Below are positions 32,701 to 42,206 of a stretch of 64,000 bases of DNA, piece after piece. The stretch comes from Bigelowiella natans CCMP2755 (Eukaryota; Cercozoa; Chlorarachniophyceae): positions 32,501 through 96,500 of the forward strand of contig ADNK01000489.1 in the NCBI GenBank assembly GCA_000320545.1, written 5' to 3'. Position 1 is the stretch's first letter, and each line of letters opens with the position of its first letter. Made by a program: the position numbers and the translations under genes. Below the pieces are notes generated by a model. The model made no database searches and was not told the DNA's origin. It saw only the letters and a list, made by a program, of their open reading frames with translations.

Positions 32701-33185
32701 CTGTCTTCTTGGTGACGGACATCAAAGGTGGAGTGCTTGGCATTGGTGTCGCCCACTGTGATGCAATGTTTCCACTTTTGTTTCTTTGCAGTGTCCGTGA
32801 TGAAGTCAAGCCTTTCCTCAAGATGGCATGCATCGCAAGGTTGCAAGTGCACCATTGTCATTGCACATTTTTCTGCACGGTGTGCAAAGAAGCTGATGTC
32901 ATGTTCATCATCATCTGTGGTCACACGTGCAATGTCTGTGTTTTTCTGGCGTGGGCCGAAGCTCCCAGAAGGGCCATTGGTGCGCATGATCTCGCATCCA
33001 GGTGGCGGATGTGATTTTTCAGCATTTTTCAATTTGCCCTCTGCAAACCAAGCAAGCTCTGTGTTGTTTGCAGTTGTTGTTTCTTTGAGCATGTCACATC
33101 TTCCATTGATTCTTTGTCTCCCTTGTTTGTCCGTCCCGTTTTTGCTCCGCATGTTTTGGAAGTGGAATGGTGAGGCTTCAAACAT
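29733..33185 (-). CDS. LINE ORF2: endonuclease/reverse transcriptase
   Basis: About 1,150 codons without a stop, from ATG 33185. Endonuclease motifs are GDTNAKH (about residue 153 counting from the open frame at 33209), STIDHVL (201) and TTSDHFG (226). They correspond to the GDFNAHH, STIDL and SDH boxes of L1/Jockey-type APE nucleases. Reverse transcriptase motifs follow: SPHKSPGDDGIHP, CLIPKPGKE, FTDASKAHPEAWH (motif A), GVPEGSSLS and FADC at 31125-31136, where YADD/FADD is expected. A C-terminal zinc motif, CDVC...DHILQC (CX2CX7HX3C), is typical of the group. The second catalytic Asp of the YxDD box is Cys, and motif A has HP instead of FD, so activity is doubtful although the frame is open. 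The last 20 residues (SAVAAALHSYIRMTIETI) are encoded by the dispersed repeat. Confidence 0.87.
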   Translation of the reverse strand: MFEASPFHFQNMRSKNGTDKQGRQRINGRCDMLKETTTANNTELAWFAEGKLKNAEKSHPPPGCEIMRTNGPSGSFGPRQKNTDIARVTTDDDEHDISFFAHRAEKCAMTMVHLQPCDACHLEERLDFITDTAKKQKWKHCITVGDTNAKHSTFDVRHQEDRRGKLLHQWLADNDIMMLNPGEVTHFRKGHASTIDHVLCSSNMVQEIEHQMTATTTSDHFGMHFGKPVPNQIETESMICDIDKFNVDLFDEHLDSITAPLRQRMLRVASEPDSKNLEQWFWNSVQQACRISAPKKEQRWSPIEPHENQPACKKMKLQQVELFRSLRHERKCGKRKKLEGEMKEINFELESITETLRCEAWQKFLARFEKHDNGNHTRLLCKLFQKSRGKTKHRTLDGETSETKKCHVCVRRWKDAHKPHPTDAKNGTFHQETEQWRHTFRNSENKHGTLPHNRKFTPEEIQRTLHTMSPHKSPGDDGIHPNVLKKSNKLHQLWALVFNASFQWGTRHKSRKAAVFCLIPKPGKELNTPLNGRTISVLQIASKVEDKLVELRSREAIPPEKLSKCQCAFMKNGSCETALARMTQRIEDGTFDKKLVGIVLFTDASKAHPEAWHSGMVRKLSEKCGARGSLLLWIDDWLRERAARFKFGRTPSQHMQLQSGVPEGSSLSCHLFITHHDTCEHIKFADCQMHCDDVTPHELFAPSRWGEMQTRLQKDLTNVTTWCMKWRMRFNGDKSGHLLMDRRKDAQKKQASWNATLNLQGKTKRKERGKCLGLWFDERSTFENHALATHMKLQKKRRFLLRLCSTRSHMPFNVRLKFHNTWFTATSRHVAPTWRSKKNLKTKQPDSMESQTLKRVLGLPGSTSNDTPHVSAATLPPRCRTQVQCTKTWLRTNVWVEDAAGNGHVVEEEVLNWSSFGCHIESLLEHKWHNATRSWNRASLHRRLSLITTKLLGAEHPTTRATEETLKRKLKAHNKTIMRNAELNFKTDWKKEGTKAMHLKKLDFMPGSRTTGIALKLPSIATSWMRAICGVGNLGAFMLSRGQRTKLEATCDVCNTLQDMDHILQCRKYGPQRLRINKQLTAIMDRNDETTRLTTAEKTSREAARKARHAGPKQDAFSCMRHVTKETSGYNLSAVAAALHSYIRMTIETI

Positions 33186-33642
33186 GCTTTGGTCTTCTTC
33201 TGTTCTCACATGCCCTGATCCGCAGCCATCTGCCTTGGCAAGTGATTTCAGTGTTCAGCAGTTTGTCGACTTCATCCCGGGAATTTGCGAATGATTGCAC
33301 CAGTGGGCCCTTCCCCATGTGTTCCACTGCTTCGATTTTTGCGTCTGTGGTGCTTGTTTCAACGATCTGCTTGATCATTGAATTGCGCACTGCCTTGCTC
33401 TGTTCATTGGGTCCCAATCGTGGTCCTTTCATCACCACCGAACAGTTGGTTGGTCTTGATGTGGCTGGGCGGATGGTTGTTACGAATCCAAACAGAGAAG
33501 GGAAGAATGATCCTGAAAGCTTCTTGTGCTCGGCTTGCAGGTCTCCGATGTGAGCATCCACATTGGGATCTTTGCTTCCCCTGAAAAATGTTTTCAAATG
33601 CACATGCATTTGTGCACACACATGCATGTGCATTGCACACAT
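33178..33642 (-). CDS. LINE ORF1-like frame
   Basis: An open frame directly upstream of ORF2, overlapping it by 8 bp: the ORF2 start and ORF1 stop share ATGTTTGA. The first in-frame ATG is at 33642, in a His/Cys/Met-rich stretch derived from CATGTGCA repeats. From about 33600 the sequence becomes protein-like (HLKTFFRGSKDP, EHMGKGPLVQSFAN). No RNA-binding motif or zinc knuckle is seen. Assignment as ORF1 rests on position and overlap only. Confidence 0.4.
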   Translation of the reverse strand: MCAMHMHVCAQMHVHLKTFFRGSKDPNVDAHIGDLQAEHKKLSGSFFPSLFGFVTTIRPATSRPTNCSVVMKGPRLGPNEQSKAVRNSMIKQIVETSTTDAKIEAVEHMGKGPLVQSFANSRDEVDKLLNTEITCQGRWLRIRACENRRRPKHV

Positions 33643-33700
33643 TGCACATCGGCGGCGATGCGTGACAACAGCTAGGGACACAGTGCGTACATGTGCACAA

Positions 33701-33785
33701 GACGGACACACATGCAATGAAGTGTTCAATTTTTTTCAATTGTCATCCCAATGTAGCTGTGCAATGCAGCGGCGGCTGCAGCGCT
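33701..33785 (-). repeat. copy of the LINE 3'-tail repeat upstream of the LINE
   Basis: It has the same orientation as the LINE tail and shares TCAATTGTCATCC.AATGTAG and AGCTGTGCAATGCAGCGG. It ends in GCAGCGCT. A second, tail-only fragment in the opposite orientation follows at about 33812-33832 (TTTCATCACATCCGTCTCAT), giving a palindromic arrangement. Confidence 0.75.
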
Positions 33786-34475
33786 CATGTGCACATGTGC
33801 ACGTGATTTGAACATTTCATCACATCCGTCTCATGTGCTGTGTGCTAGCGTGTGTGCTACGACTGCGCTGCGCACATGGCTAGCATGGCATGCTTGCTGG
33901 CTGTGTTGCCCATTCTGACATGTGCTGTGTACGTGCGTCTGCATGTAGACTGGCTCGGCCATCTTCATTAGACTGCCATGTCAACAGCATCACATCGCAT
34001 GTTGTAGCTACCTAGCTACGTGTACGTAAAAGCATGCATGTACGCATTGGCTGCGGCAGCACAATTGCACATCATCGCCGTATGAATGTGGCCGGCGACG
34101 TGCATGGGCAGCAGCATGCATCATCGCAGTTAGGCTAGCCGCACACGCATGTAGCATCTGCAACATGTTGCTATATCCGATTCTAATCTCTACAATCCGC
34201 ACTCCGTACATAACAATCTAGACAAACTCTAGATAATGCGTCTAAGTCAAAAGGGCGACGGCTGCATATCGCATTGAGTCGTACAGAAAGTTGTCAGTTT
34301 TTAATATAGCAGTTGACTAGCATCATCTACTGTGATATTGAGCTGTGTCTCTGGTTGCGCTATGCATGTACATGTCATGCTAGAAGCAAACATTATGCAT
34401 GTGTAATGAATGGCACTTGATGTATAGACATGCCTAAATATGTAGATAGATGTAGTTATGCAAAGCCAACATTAA
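33786..34475. other. intergenic region between the LINE and the giant gene's 3' end
   Basis: No supported gene. It holds CATGTGCA/GCACATGTGC words, TAGCTACCTAGCTACG-type DNA and the poly(A) region of the giant minus-strand gene. Confidence 0.6.
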
Positions 34476-35684
34476 TTAAAACCATCCACTCTTTTTCTTT
34501 TTCGTCTCAGGTTTCTGTTGAGTCGATTCGGGTTGGGTACTGGGAAGGTTTTTCTTTTCCAAGAGATTACCAGCAGGTTTACTGGGAGGAGCATCTCCAG
34601 TTGGACCAGCAGGATTCTTCCCAGCGTTTGTAGCTCCCGCTGATACGGCGGGGCTGCGCGGAGGTTGTGGAGACTTATCTTTCTCTGACTTACCATCAAC
34701 CTGAGGCTTTGTTGAGGATTGGTCTGCAGATTTCGCCGTATTATTTCCAGTTTGCTGCGGGGGAAGGCTTTTTTTATTCCCTGCAGCTTTCGCAGGCGCT
34801 TGATTTTCAGGAGGTCGTGCAGATTGATTTCCTGACTTTCCATCACCTCTTGCATGAAGATTCGACATCTCGAGTTCACTTTCCGCATTTTTATTTTCGG
34901 TCAGCTTCCCATATCTACTGCCGGTTTTCGTCATAAAACTCTTGTCGAAGGTGCTGTTTCTCGATAACCTTAATTTTGAATCCTTGCGATCCCTGAAAAA
35001 TTATCAGAAGATATTTTCAGTGGATGAACACTGTAAGCACGATGATGTTTGATTTCAAGTGTTGTACAGGTTGATGCCTTTTATTACTCTGTTGAAAGCC
35101 TGCGGCGCAGCATAGCCGACTTTTTAATCGCTGCTTCGTCTTTCAATTGTTCACGTCTTCTGTTCTGGTCGAGTTTCTGTAATATTGGTGCGAGGAGTTA
35201 TTTTCCATCAAGGAGCTGATTTGTGAGTAAGTTCTTCTATATACAATCCCCAGTCAGGGAGGGCTTTGCTGTGGTCGACCTTTAAATTAGCCTTTCGATT
35301 TTTCTCCATCATCGTATAGTACCTTCTAGCCCAGTACCTACACGTTGTTTGGTTGGTATCATTCGCATTTGTGTTTGAATTGATGATGGTTGCGGGGTCC
35401 AAACCTCACTGGAGGAATAATATTTTGTAATTTCTCGTCAAGCCAGTCAAGGCCCGGGAAGCCCAGGACGATCAGCCATATACCTGAGAAGAAACAATCG
35501 TTACGTGTTCTGCGCTTTGACTCGTCCACATTCCTTTCTCATGCACAAAAGCACATAGAAGAGTAATACTACCAAGGAGATAGAAGATTACGATCCCGGC
35601 AACATATTCAGACTGTGCGGCCTGCATTGTTTCTCCATCGGACTAATTTTGTTATAGCGATTTCATCATAAATGTTAAATATAT

Positions 35685-35732
<48 letters not shown>

Positions 35733-38321
35733 ATATTTGGATATCTGCGTGTTTGTACACACGGTGCATTTGTTGATCCAAGTTGAGCAAATGAATTCGC
35801 AAACATGTGAGCGTATTTGCTTATTATCTGCCCATGTGTTATCTAATGTTGCCGCCCTGCCTTCTCTACAGCGTAATTTTCGGTCGCAAAAAAAATAAAG
35901 GTACCGAATTTTGCTCTGCCTCACCCCCGGTATAACCGTTCTGCTGCGCGTCGAAGATATTGATGAACGCGCATAGATTCGTCCACATAAAGCAAACGAT
36001 AACGGTAAGGTTGAGGGAGTTCGCTTTGATTTCTGCATAGGGAGGGATCCACATCGCAATGCCCAGCAGGAGGACGGAACCTACCGCCAACAGGGCTGCC
36101 TTTACAAACGTGAGATGAAGCAGAAGAACCTCCGCAATTCCATATGCGACACGAATCAACGCGAAGACGAAAGGGTATACCGTTGAGTCATCGTTCGGAA
36201 CGAGTGAGTGGTATTGGGTTGACGGTCTTACGTCCTGTTCCCAACCTTTGGGAGCCCAGCTTGCTCTCGCTTTGAGAGAAGAAGGCAACCCGATGACCTC
36301 TCCCTCGATACGTCTCAGTCTCAGGCCGTACACCATGAAAGGAATGGCTGGTAGTGCGAGGAGCATCAACCAGAACTGCATATAGTTTGGATCGAAGCAA
36401 ATCTCCTCGTCTCCATTTCCTATCATCCGATGATAGTACACTCCATCCTCCCTCTCAGCACAATTGAAAACATATGTGATGCCTTTGATAAATAGCATCA
36501 ACCCTAGCGTGCAGCCCCAGGCAAAAATCGCCGCGAAGTACTGCAAGTAGCCTTTCCACGAGAACATGCCTGTTTGCGCGGCTCGTGCGAAAGCATCTGT
36601 CATTTCCTTGGTGTTGTAATAGAAATAACACACGAGATACATGATCATCGCGGCAGATGAGAACGTGGCGGACATGATGAGGTATTCTCTGTGACCAATT
36701 GTAAAGTCGAAGTTGAGCGCATGAGTGACTTCAAAGAACCAATCCGTGCCCTCTCCAGGCGGCCAGAAGAAGTCAGAGGCGAAGCCAAAGCTGATCATCT
36801 GATAATTCTCGACGACGAAGGTACCCCATGCAATCATCCGCGTAGTCAGCTGCGCGGGACGGAGTTCTTTCGATACGGAAACAGCGCTTGGATCAGCAAT
36901 ATCCCATTTGAGGGGCTGGTCGCCTGCTACGGTCAGGAGGAATGGTCGGAAGTCATCGTCAAGCATGAGTGAAATCATTTTCACGGCCTGGTACTTTCCG
37001 TTTTCGTTGCGCACGTGTGCCTCTGGAAAGTTGACAATTCGCCACCTCCATGTGCCGGCATCTGTTGGGGTGTATTCAACCCAGCAAATTGTGCCGTCGT
37101 CGAAACCTAGGAACACCGAGTTCTGTGCCAGCCGTTCGTAGTACTCCGTCAGCTTCGCGTCCGCAAAGTCCGTGTACTTGTGGGTCTGGCTCGGATTATA
37201 GATGCACGTGATATTCTTGTAGCCCCCGGACGTCTTGGTAAATGCATATCCGTCTAGCTCGCCGTCCAAAACGATCTCTCCCACTGGGTCGGCGCACTTG
37301 CGCTTCGACTTGGTCTCTGCCAGATACTGCTCGAGTCCTTCCGGATCCTTGTTCCCCGCCCAGCTCTTGAAAGTGGCCCATGGATTCAGCTCAAGCCTTT
37401 CCATATCTACAGCATAGAGAAGGGATCCCTTCCCTTCCAGCCTGCGGGTTCCAACCCACCATAGGGTACGTTTCTTGTATGGCGTTCGTTCAATGCCTCT
37501 GTAATACCGCACGAAATCATCCATAGAAGACTTTGGCTCATAAGCTTCGTATTCGACCTTCTCGATGACCCGGCCACACAGCTGCTCGAATGCGATGGAT
37601 GATTTCATCTTAACATCGTCATGAACTTCACCTCTGATAAAGTAGTTTTCGGCGGATGTGAGGCGGTTGGAGCCCATGCTAATCTTGTGCACTCGGAAAC
37701 CGTCCTTGTTCAAGGTCGCAACCCACTTGGGAAGGTTCATATCTTCTCCATATGTAACGAGGCCGTAAGGAGTACCGAAGTTCCCGGTTTGCAACGACAG
37801 ATTGTGGTCCGTTCGTCGAGTCCTCCGATTGACCATATACACCCTCATGTCTTTGCACAGAACATAGGCCACATAAGAGGGATGGTTCGTAAGCTCTACT
37901 TTGATGATAGGCGAGCGCAGTCGCACGCGAAGACCCTCTCGGAAGCTCTTGTGCAGGCGCATCGCATCTAGTGCGGACGCTGGTCCCGCATCTTCTGCAT
38001 CTAGATTATCGAGATTCAGAATTGAATTTTGACGATATACAGCCTGAGTCATCGTTTGGATATGTGATATCAGTAGGCTTGCGAGCCCATCGTTTTTTTC
38101 GCCAAGACGCTGCTTCAGCTGCTTGGCCGTGTACCGGAGGAACTCGTCTGCATTTGTCTGGGAAAAGTGTCTCTCAATTTCCTCTTTGTGCTCTTCCCAT
38201 CCCTCCAGCGAGCCTTTCAGGTGATCTTTTAGCGCTGCTGCATTCTGGGTTCCAGGAAAGAAGTGAGAAAGCACTCGCTTGAACCTTTCGGTGGTGGCCT
38301 TTGGTTCGAACTTCAGGGTGC
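34476..38321 (-). CDS. giant gene, exons 11-15: second membrane block and basic C-terminal tail
   Basis: Exon 11 begins with a soluble beta-rich domain of about 540 residues (WVGTRRLEGKGSLLYAVDM, SVFLGFDDGTICWVEY). It is followed by helices EYLIMSATFSSAAMIMYLVC, YLQYFAAIFAWGCTLGLML, FWLMLLALPAIPFMVYGL, YPFVFALIRVAYGIAEVLLL, AALLAVGSVLLLGIAM and VIVCFMWTNLCAFINIF. Exons 12 and 13 add a helix (AGIVIFYLLGSITLLCAFVH) and a shorter hydrophobic stretch (IWLIVLGFPG). Exon 14 is a basic helix (KLDQNRRREQLKDEAAIKK). Exon 15 is a Pro/Ser/Lys-rich tail ending KKKKSGWF. No known transporter or receptor family is recognised for this second block. Intron 12 would be only 38 bp, and exon 12 starts after a weak GGAG acceptor, so these small exons are provisional. 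Confidence 0.7.
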
Positions 38322-41300
38322 CTGATAGAAAAATGATATTATTTACGGCCACTGGTGTTAGTGAATGAAAATATGCTGTTTAAAATGCAGACAGACTGTA
38401 CGTATCCGTCTACTTATTGGTGCAAAGACATACCGAGCATCCAGATAGCTTGAACCGCCTCGTAATCAATGGGCCACATTTTTTCAACCGTGAAGGCCTT
38501 ATCGCCGTCTTCATCCTCTTCCTCTCCATCGGAATCATCATCGTCAGTATCACTGTCGTTTTTCTGATCATTCTTATTGGGCTCCTCCTTAGTCTCCTTT
38601 TCCCCTTCCTTAGTCTCCTTTTCCCCTTCCTTAGTCTCCTTTGTCTCCTTACTCTCCGGAGTCTCCTTGACTTCATTCTTAGGTTCCTTCTGGTCTTTTT
38701 GTTTCACGTCGTCGTCGTTGTCGTCGTCCTTATCCTTTTCTTGGCCTTTTTTCTTCTCTTCAGCTTTATCCTTGCTAGATTCAAGATTCTTCTTCTCATA
38801 CGCCTTGTCCCTGGCGCGCTTGAACTCTTCCTGGCGAATGGCGCACATCCACCCGTATCGCTCGTCGTCATCTTTGGCTTTGACGACGTACCTACGACCA
38901 GGCTTCACTACATCACCAATTATGATCTTCGTGAAGATTTCAAACACCCCAGTTTGATCGCTCGGAGACAGGACGACTCTCCGCAACGGCATTATACCAT
39001 TAGGAGTCGTCGAGTCCTCCTTGGAATAGTAGGCAAGAATGAGATCCTTTTCTTTTGAGTGCTGTACTTGCAGGAGTTGGAAGTATCGCGTCCTGAACCC
39101 TTTGTCAGCCTTCACACCACCGCGTTTCGAAAGCCAGCCCTTCTTCAACGGTTTGGCGTCCCGCAGGAGCATGTTAGCAGATCGGCAAGCATCAATCAGA
39201 GCTGCCTTTTCGATTTTCTTTCCTTTGTCCACCAGGACCTCCAGTTGCGGGATGTGCTCCATGAATCGCTTTTGCTTCTTCAGCTTGATCAGGATGTCGG
39301 AGAATTCCTTCACCTCCAGACCAACCTCAGTCTTTGCCAAGGTAAAGTATTTCAAGAACCTATCTACGCCCCACGTCCAGATCCTTAGCTCTGGCGTCCG
39401 GATAATTTTGAGACCGATGATCTTAGCATCTTGGTGGGCTGTAAAGTGCTGGACGTGGTCCAGCTTCATACCCTCCTCCTGTTGTATGTATAGAGCTACG
39501 TTACCATCCGTTCTACTGACGAAAAAATATCGGATACTATGTGTCTTAGATCTTTTTGTCTCGTGTTTGTTGAGGGCAGTTAGAGAAGCCTTGAGGTCAT
39601 CTGTATTGTCCTTTGCCTTCACGTCAACGAGCTCCTGAATTGCTGTAGCCCCGGTGTAGATGCACTGTTCAAGCTTACCGGAGTCAACTTCCCATGCGCA
39701 GAGCTCGTTGGCGCCTCCAGTGTAAAGGACTGTGCCAGATGCACTTTCACTGAGGTGCATGCACAGAATAGGGGAAGTATGGCCCCCTTCTACCGCGATC
39801 CCCGCCTTGACAAGTAGGCGTCCGAAATTCGACTGTTCGCGAGCCACGTTTTCTTCCTCTATCTTGGCCTCTACTTGGTTATCCAAGGATTCCTCAATTT
39901 GTTTGAGCTGGGACTTCAGAACCTTCACCTCCTTCGTCTCTAAGGCTATTGGCATGTGGAGGCTGGTGAAATTAGTCTGCTTTTGGGTAAAGGTCCCATT
40001 TTCGTTGCGCTGCCAGTATTTCGATATGACGCGCCCAGAACGAGTTTTGATAAACTTGATCCATTCTCGTTTTCCCTGCTCAAGTCCCCTCTCGTACTTT
40101 TCATCTTTGGTCAGTCGATTGGCCTCCTTTTCGTCAATTTCGTGTTTAACCGGCTTGTGCATGAACAAGCAGATTTCATGCTTGTCTGGCACAAGAGGGT
40201 GGAAATACGCGATGAAGCTATCTTCCGAGTCCTTCAATTCTTCCGTAGTTTCAAGATCATCTAACCTGGATTCACGTTCCACAATTGCATAGTCGAGGTT
40301 GCCCGTTTTTTTTTCCCGGACCACCGCACTCAAGAAGTCCACCGAAGCAAGCCTGTCGCTTCGCTCCGTCTCATTTACCTTGAACGGGTATCCAAACGCA
40401 AGCTCATCCCCACGCTCTTTGCCCAAAGGAAACAAGAACTCTGAGGGATCTTCAAGTCTTTCAGACCAGACGAAAGTCTCCGGGTTAGGCTCTCCCATCA
40501 TAATATCAAAGTTGTGATACCCTTCGAAGGTGATATCATCGGTGCTGTATTCAATGCGATCGCCGTCGACTTGGATTACGAGCTGATACGAGCCTGCCTC
40601 CGCCTGGGTCAGATTCAAACTCACCTCGTACCTTGCCTTTCCGCCCGACTCGTCAGCAACGGCAAGCCCGCTCAGCATGCTACTGCGGTCGTCTTTCGTG
40701 TCGGAAATGCTGATGTAATCCAGGTCTTCGTATCCCTCCAGTTGGGGGCTCTTTTCCGCGTTTTCTTCGTGATCCATGGTGTCTTGCCTGAGCGCCTTTA
40801 CGCCTGTGCGCTTGAGCCTCAGGATGACCTCGTAGATAGCCCCCCTCGCGGGTGCTAAGATGTACACATCGTATTTTCTGCGAGTCACGGCCCGTTGTTT
40901 ATGCCACTCGTCATCAAATTGCAGGCTACCGCCAATGTCCAGCCATCTCGAGGCATCGAGCTGGTGGTCAACCTTCACGTTCCAAATGCCTGTCCTTCTC
41001 TGCTTGATTTTCTTTTGAGCCCATCCGTCGATGTACTGGCCCCAGTCGTCCGCGTCCCTGGGCTCCTTCTCTACGCGCTTCAGTGGCAGGCCATTGACTA
41101 GCAATCGGATGGTGTAATATCCCTGAGGGAGGTCCTGCGGTACAACGAATGAAACGGTAGCAGGATACGTAAGCCGGACACGGGGAACAGGGTCTTTCAC
41201 CGGATAAACCTTCGGTTTCCCCCAGAAAGAACGCGTGTGAGACACCAGCTCCACATCGACCAGCGTTCGTGCACTCGGAAGTTTGATGTTCCGGAACGTA

Positions 41301-42138
41301 TTACGTAATACGATTTTGTAAGTGATTCTATCGCCCTGGAACGTTTGGAAATAGACAGGAAAGATCTGATCGTCCTCATCACCGTCCTCATCCAGGTCGG
41401 GAATGGGCTTGTCAAAGAGACAGTCGAAAAATCCGACTTGTTCTTCTTCTATCTTGTCGTAATAGCGCAGCTCTCTAGGAATAGGCAGGAAGGAGGTGCC
41501 ATCGTCAGTGCATGGGTGGACTTCAACGCCTTCGACTCCAGACTTGTGCACCGAAACGTTAAACTTGAAGTCTTCCACAATCTTGGAGACCCCCGTCTGT
41601 AGGTTGGCCCAATCCGAGGTCGAGATTCGGTACGAGTTAGAGAAATTGAGGAGGAGCTTCTCCGTGATATAGGTGGTCGGATCCACGACACCTAGTCGCA
41701 CGACAAAGTCGCTGTCATCGTTGTCCAAAGCAGCTTTTTCAGATGTCTTGACAAGTATATCCAGCAACTCATCGCACAAATTCGCCGCGCAAATTCGTAG
41801 CTTCTCGAAGCCATACAAGTTCTTTGCATTGACAACCAGAAGCTTCTTGAATGCCTCGTGGACTCTTTTGTTATCCTGATCATCTTTCGATTTTTCGGCA
41901 TGATAGAACGCTACATACACCTTAGCGCCGCTGTTATGCGGCTTAATATCGAGAATCTGCACTTTGTCCATGTGGATATTGACCACAGATGCCAACTCAA
42001 CTTCCAGCTGTATCATAAATTGACGCCGTTCATAGGATCCATGCGGAAGACCTTTTTGCATAGTTAATTCAAAACTCATTGATACCCGCTGAGATACTAT
42101 TGCCAGTGCTAACTAGACAAATCTCCAAGCATGCCTTA

Positions 42139-42206
<68 letters not shown>

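Larger units (their letters stand above)
29712..33700 (-). mobile_element. LINE-type (non-LTR) retrotransposon
   Basis: The minus strand carries an ORF1-like frame and a long ORF2 with apurinic-endonuclease-like and reverse-transcriptase motifs. No LTRs are present. The sense-strand 3' end is the tail repeat (plus-strand 29712-29796), and its last coding residues lie inside that repeat. Other copies of the same tail lie both downstream (29602-29685) and upstream (33701-33785) in the same orientation. The 5' limit is therefore uncertain. No target-site duplication could be identified, because both flanks consist of related repeats. Confidence 0.85.

Noticed and set aside
38417-39058. 213-codon plus-strand frame full of Leu/Ile/Phe
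   Set aside because: The apparent membrane protein is the reverse complement of the Lys/Glu-rich charged tract in giant-gene exon 10.
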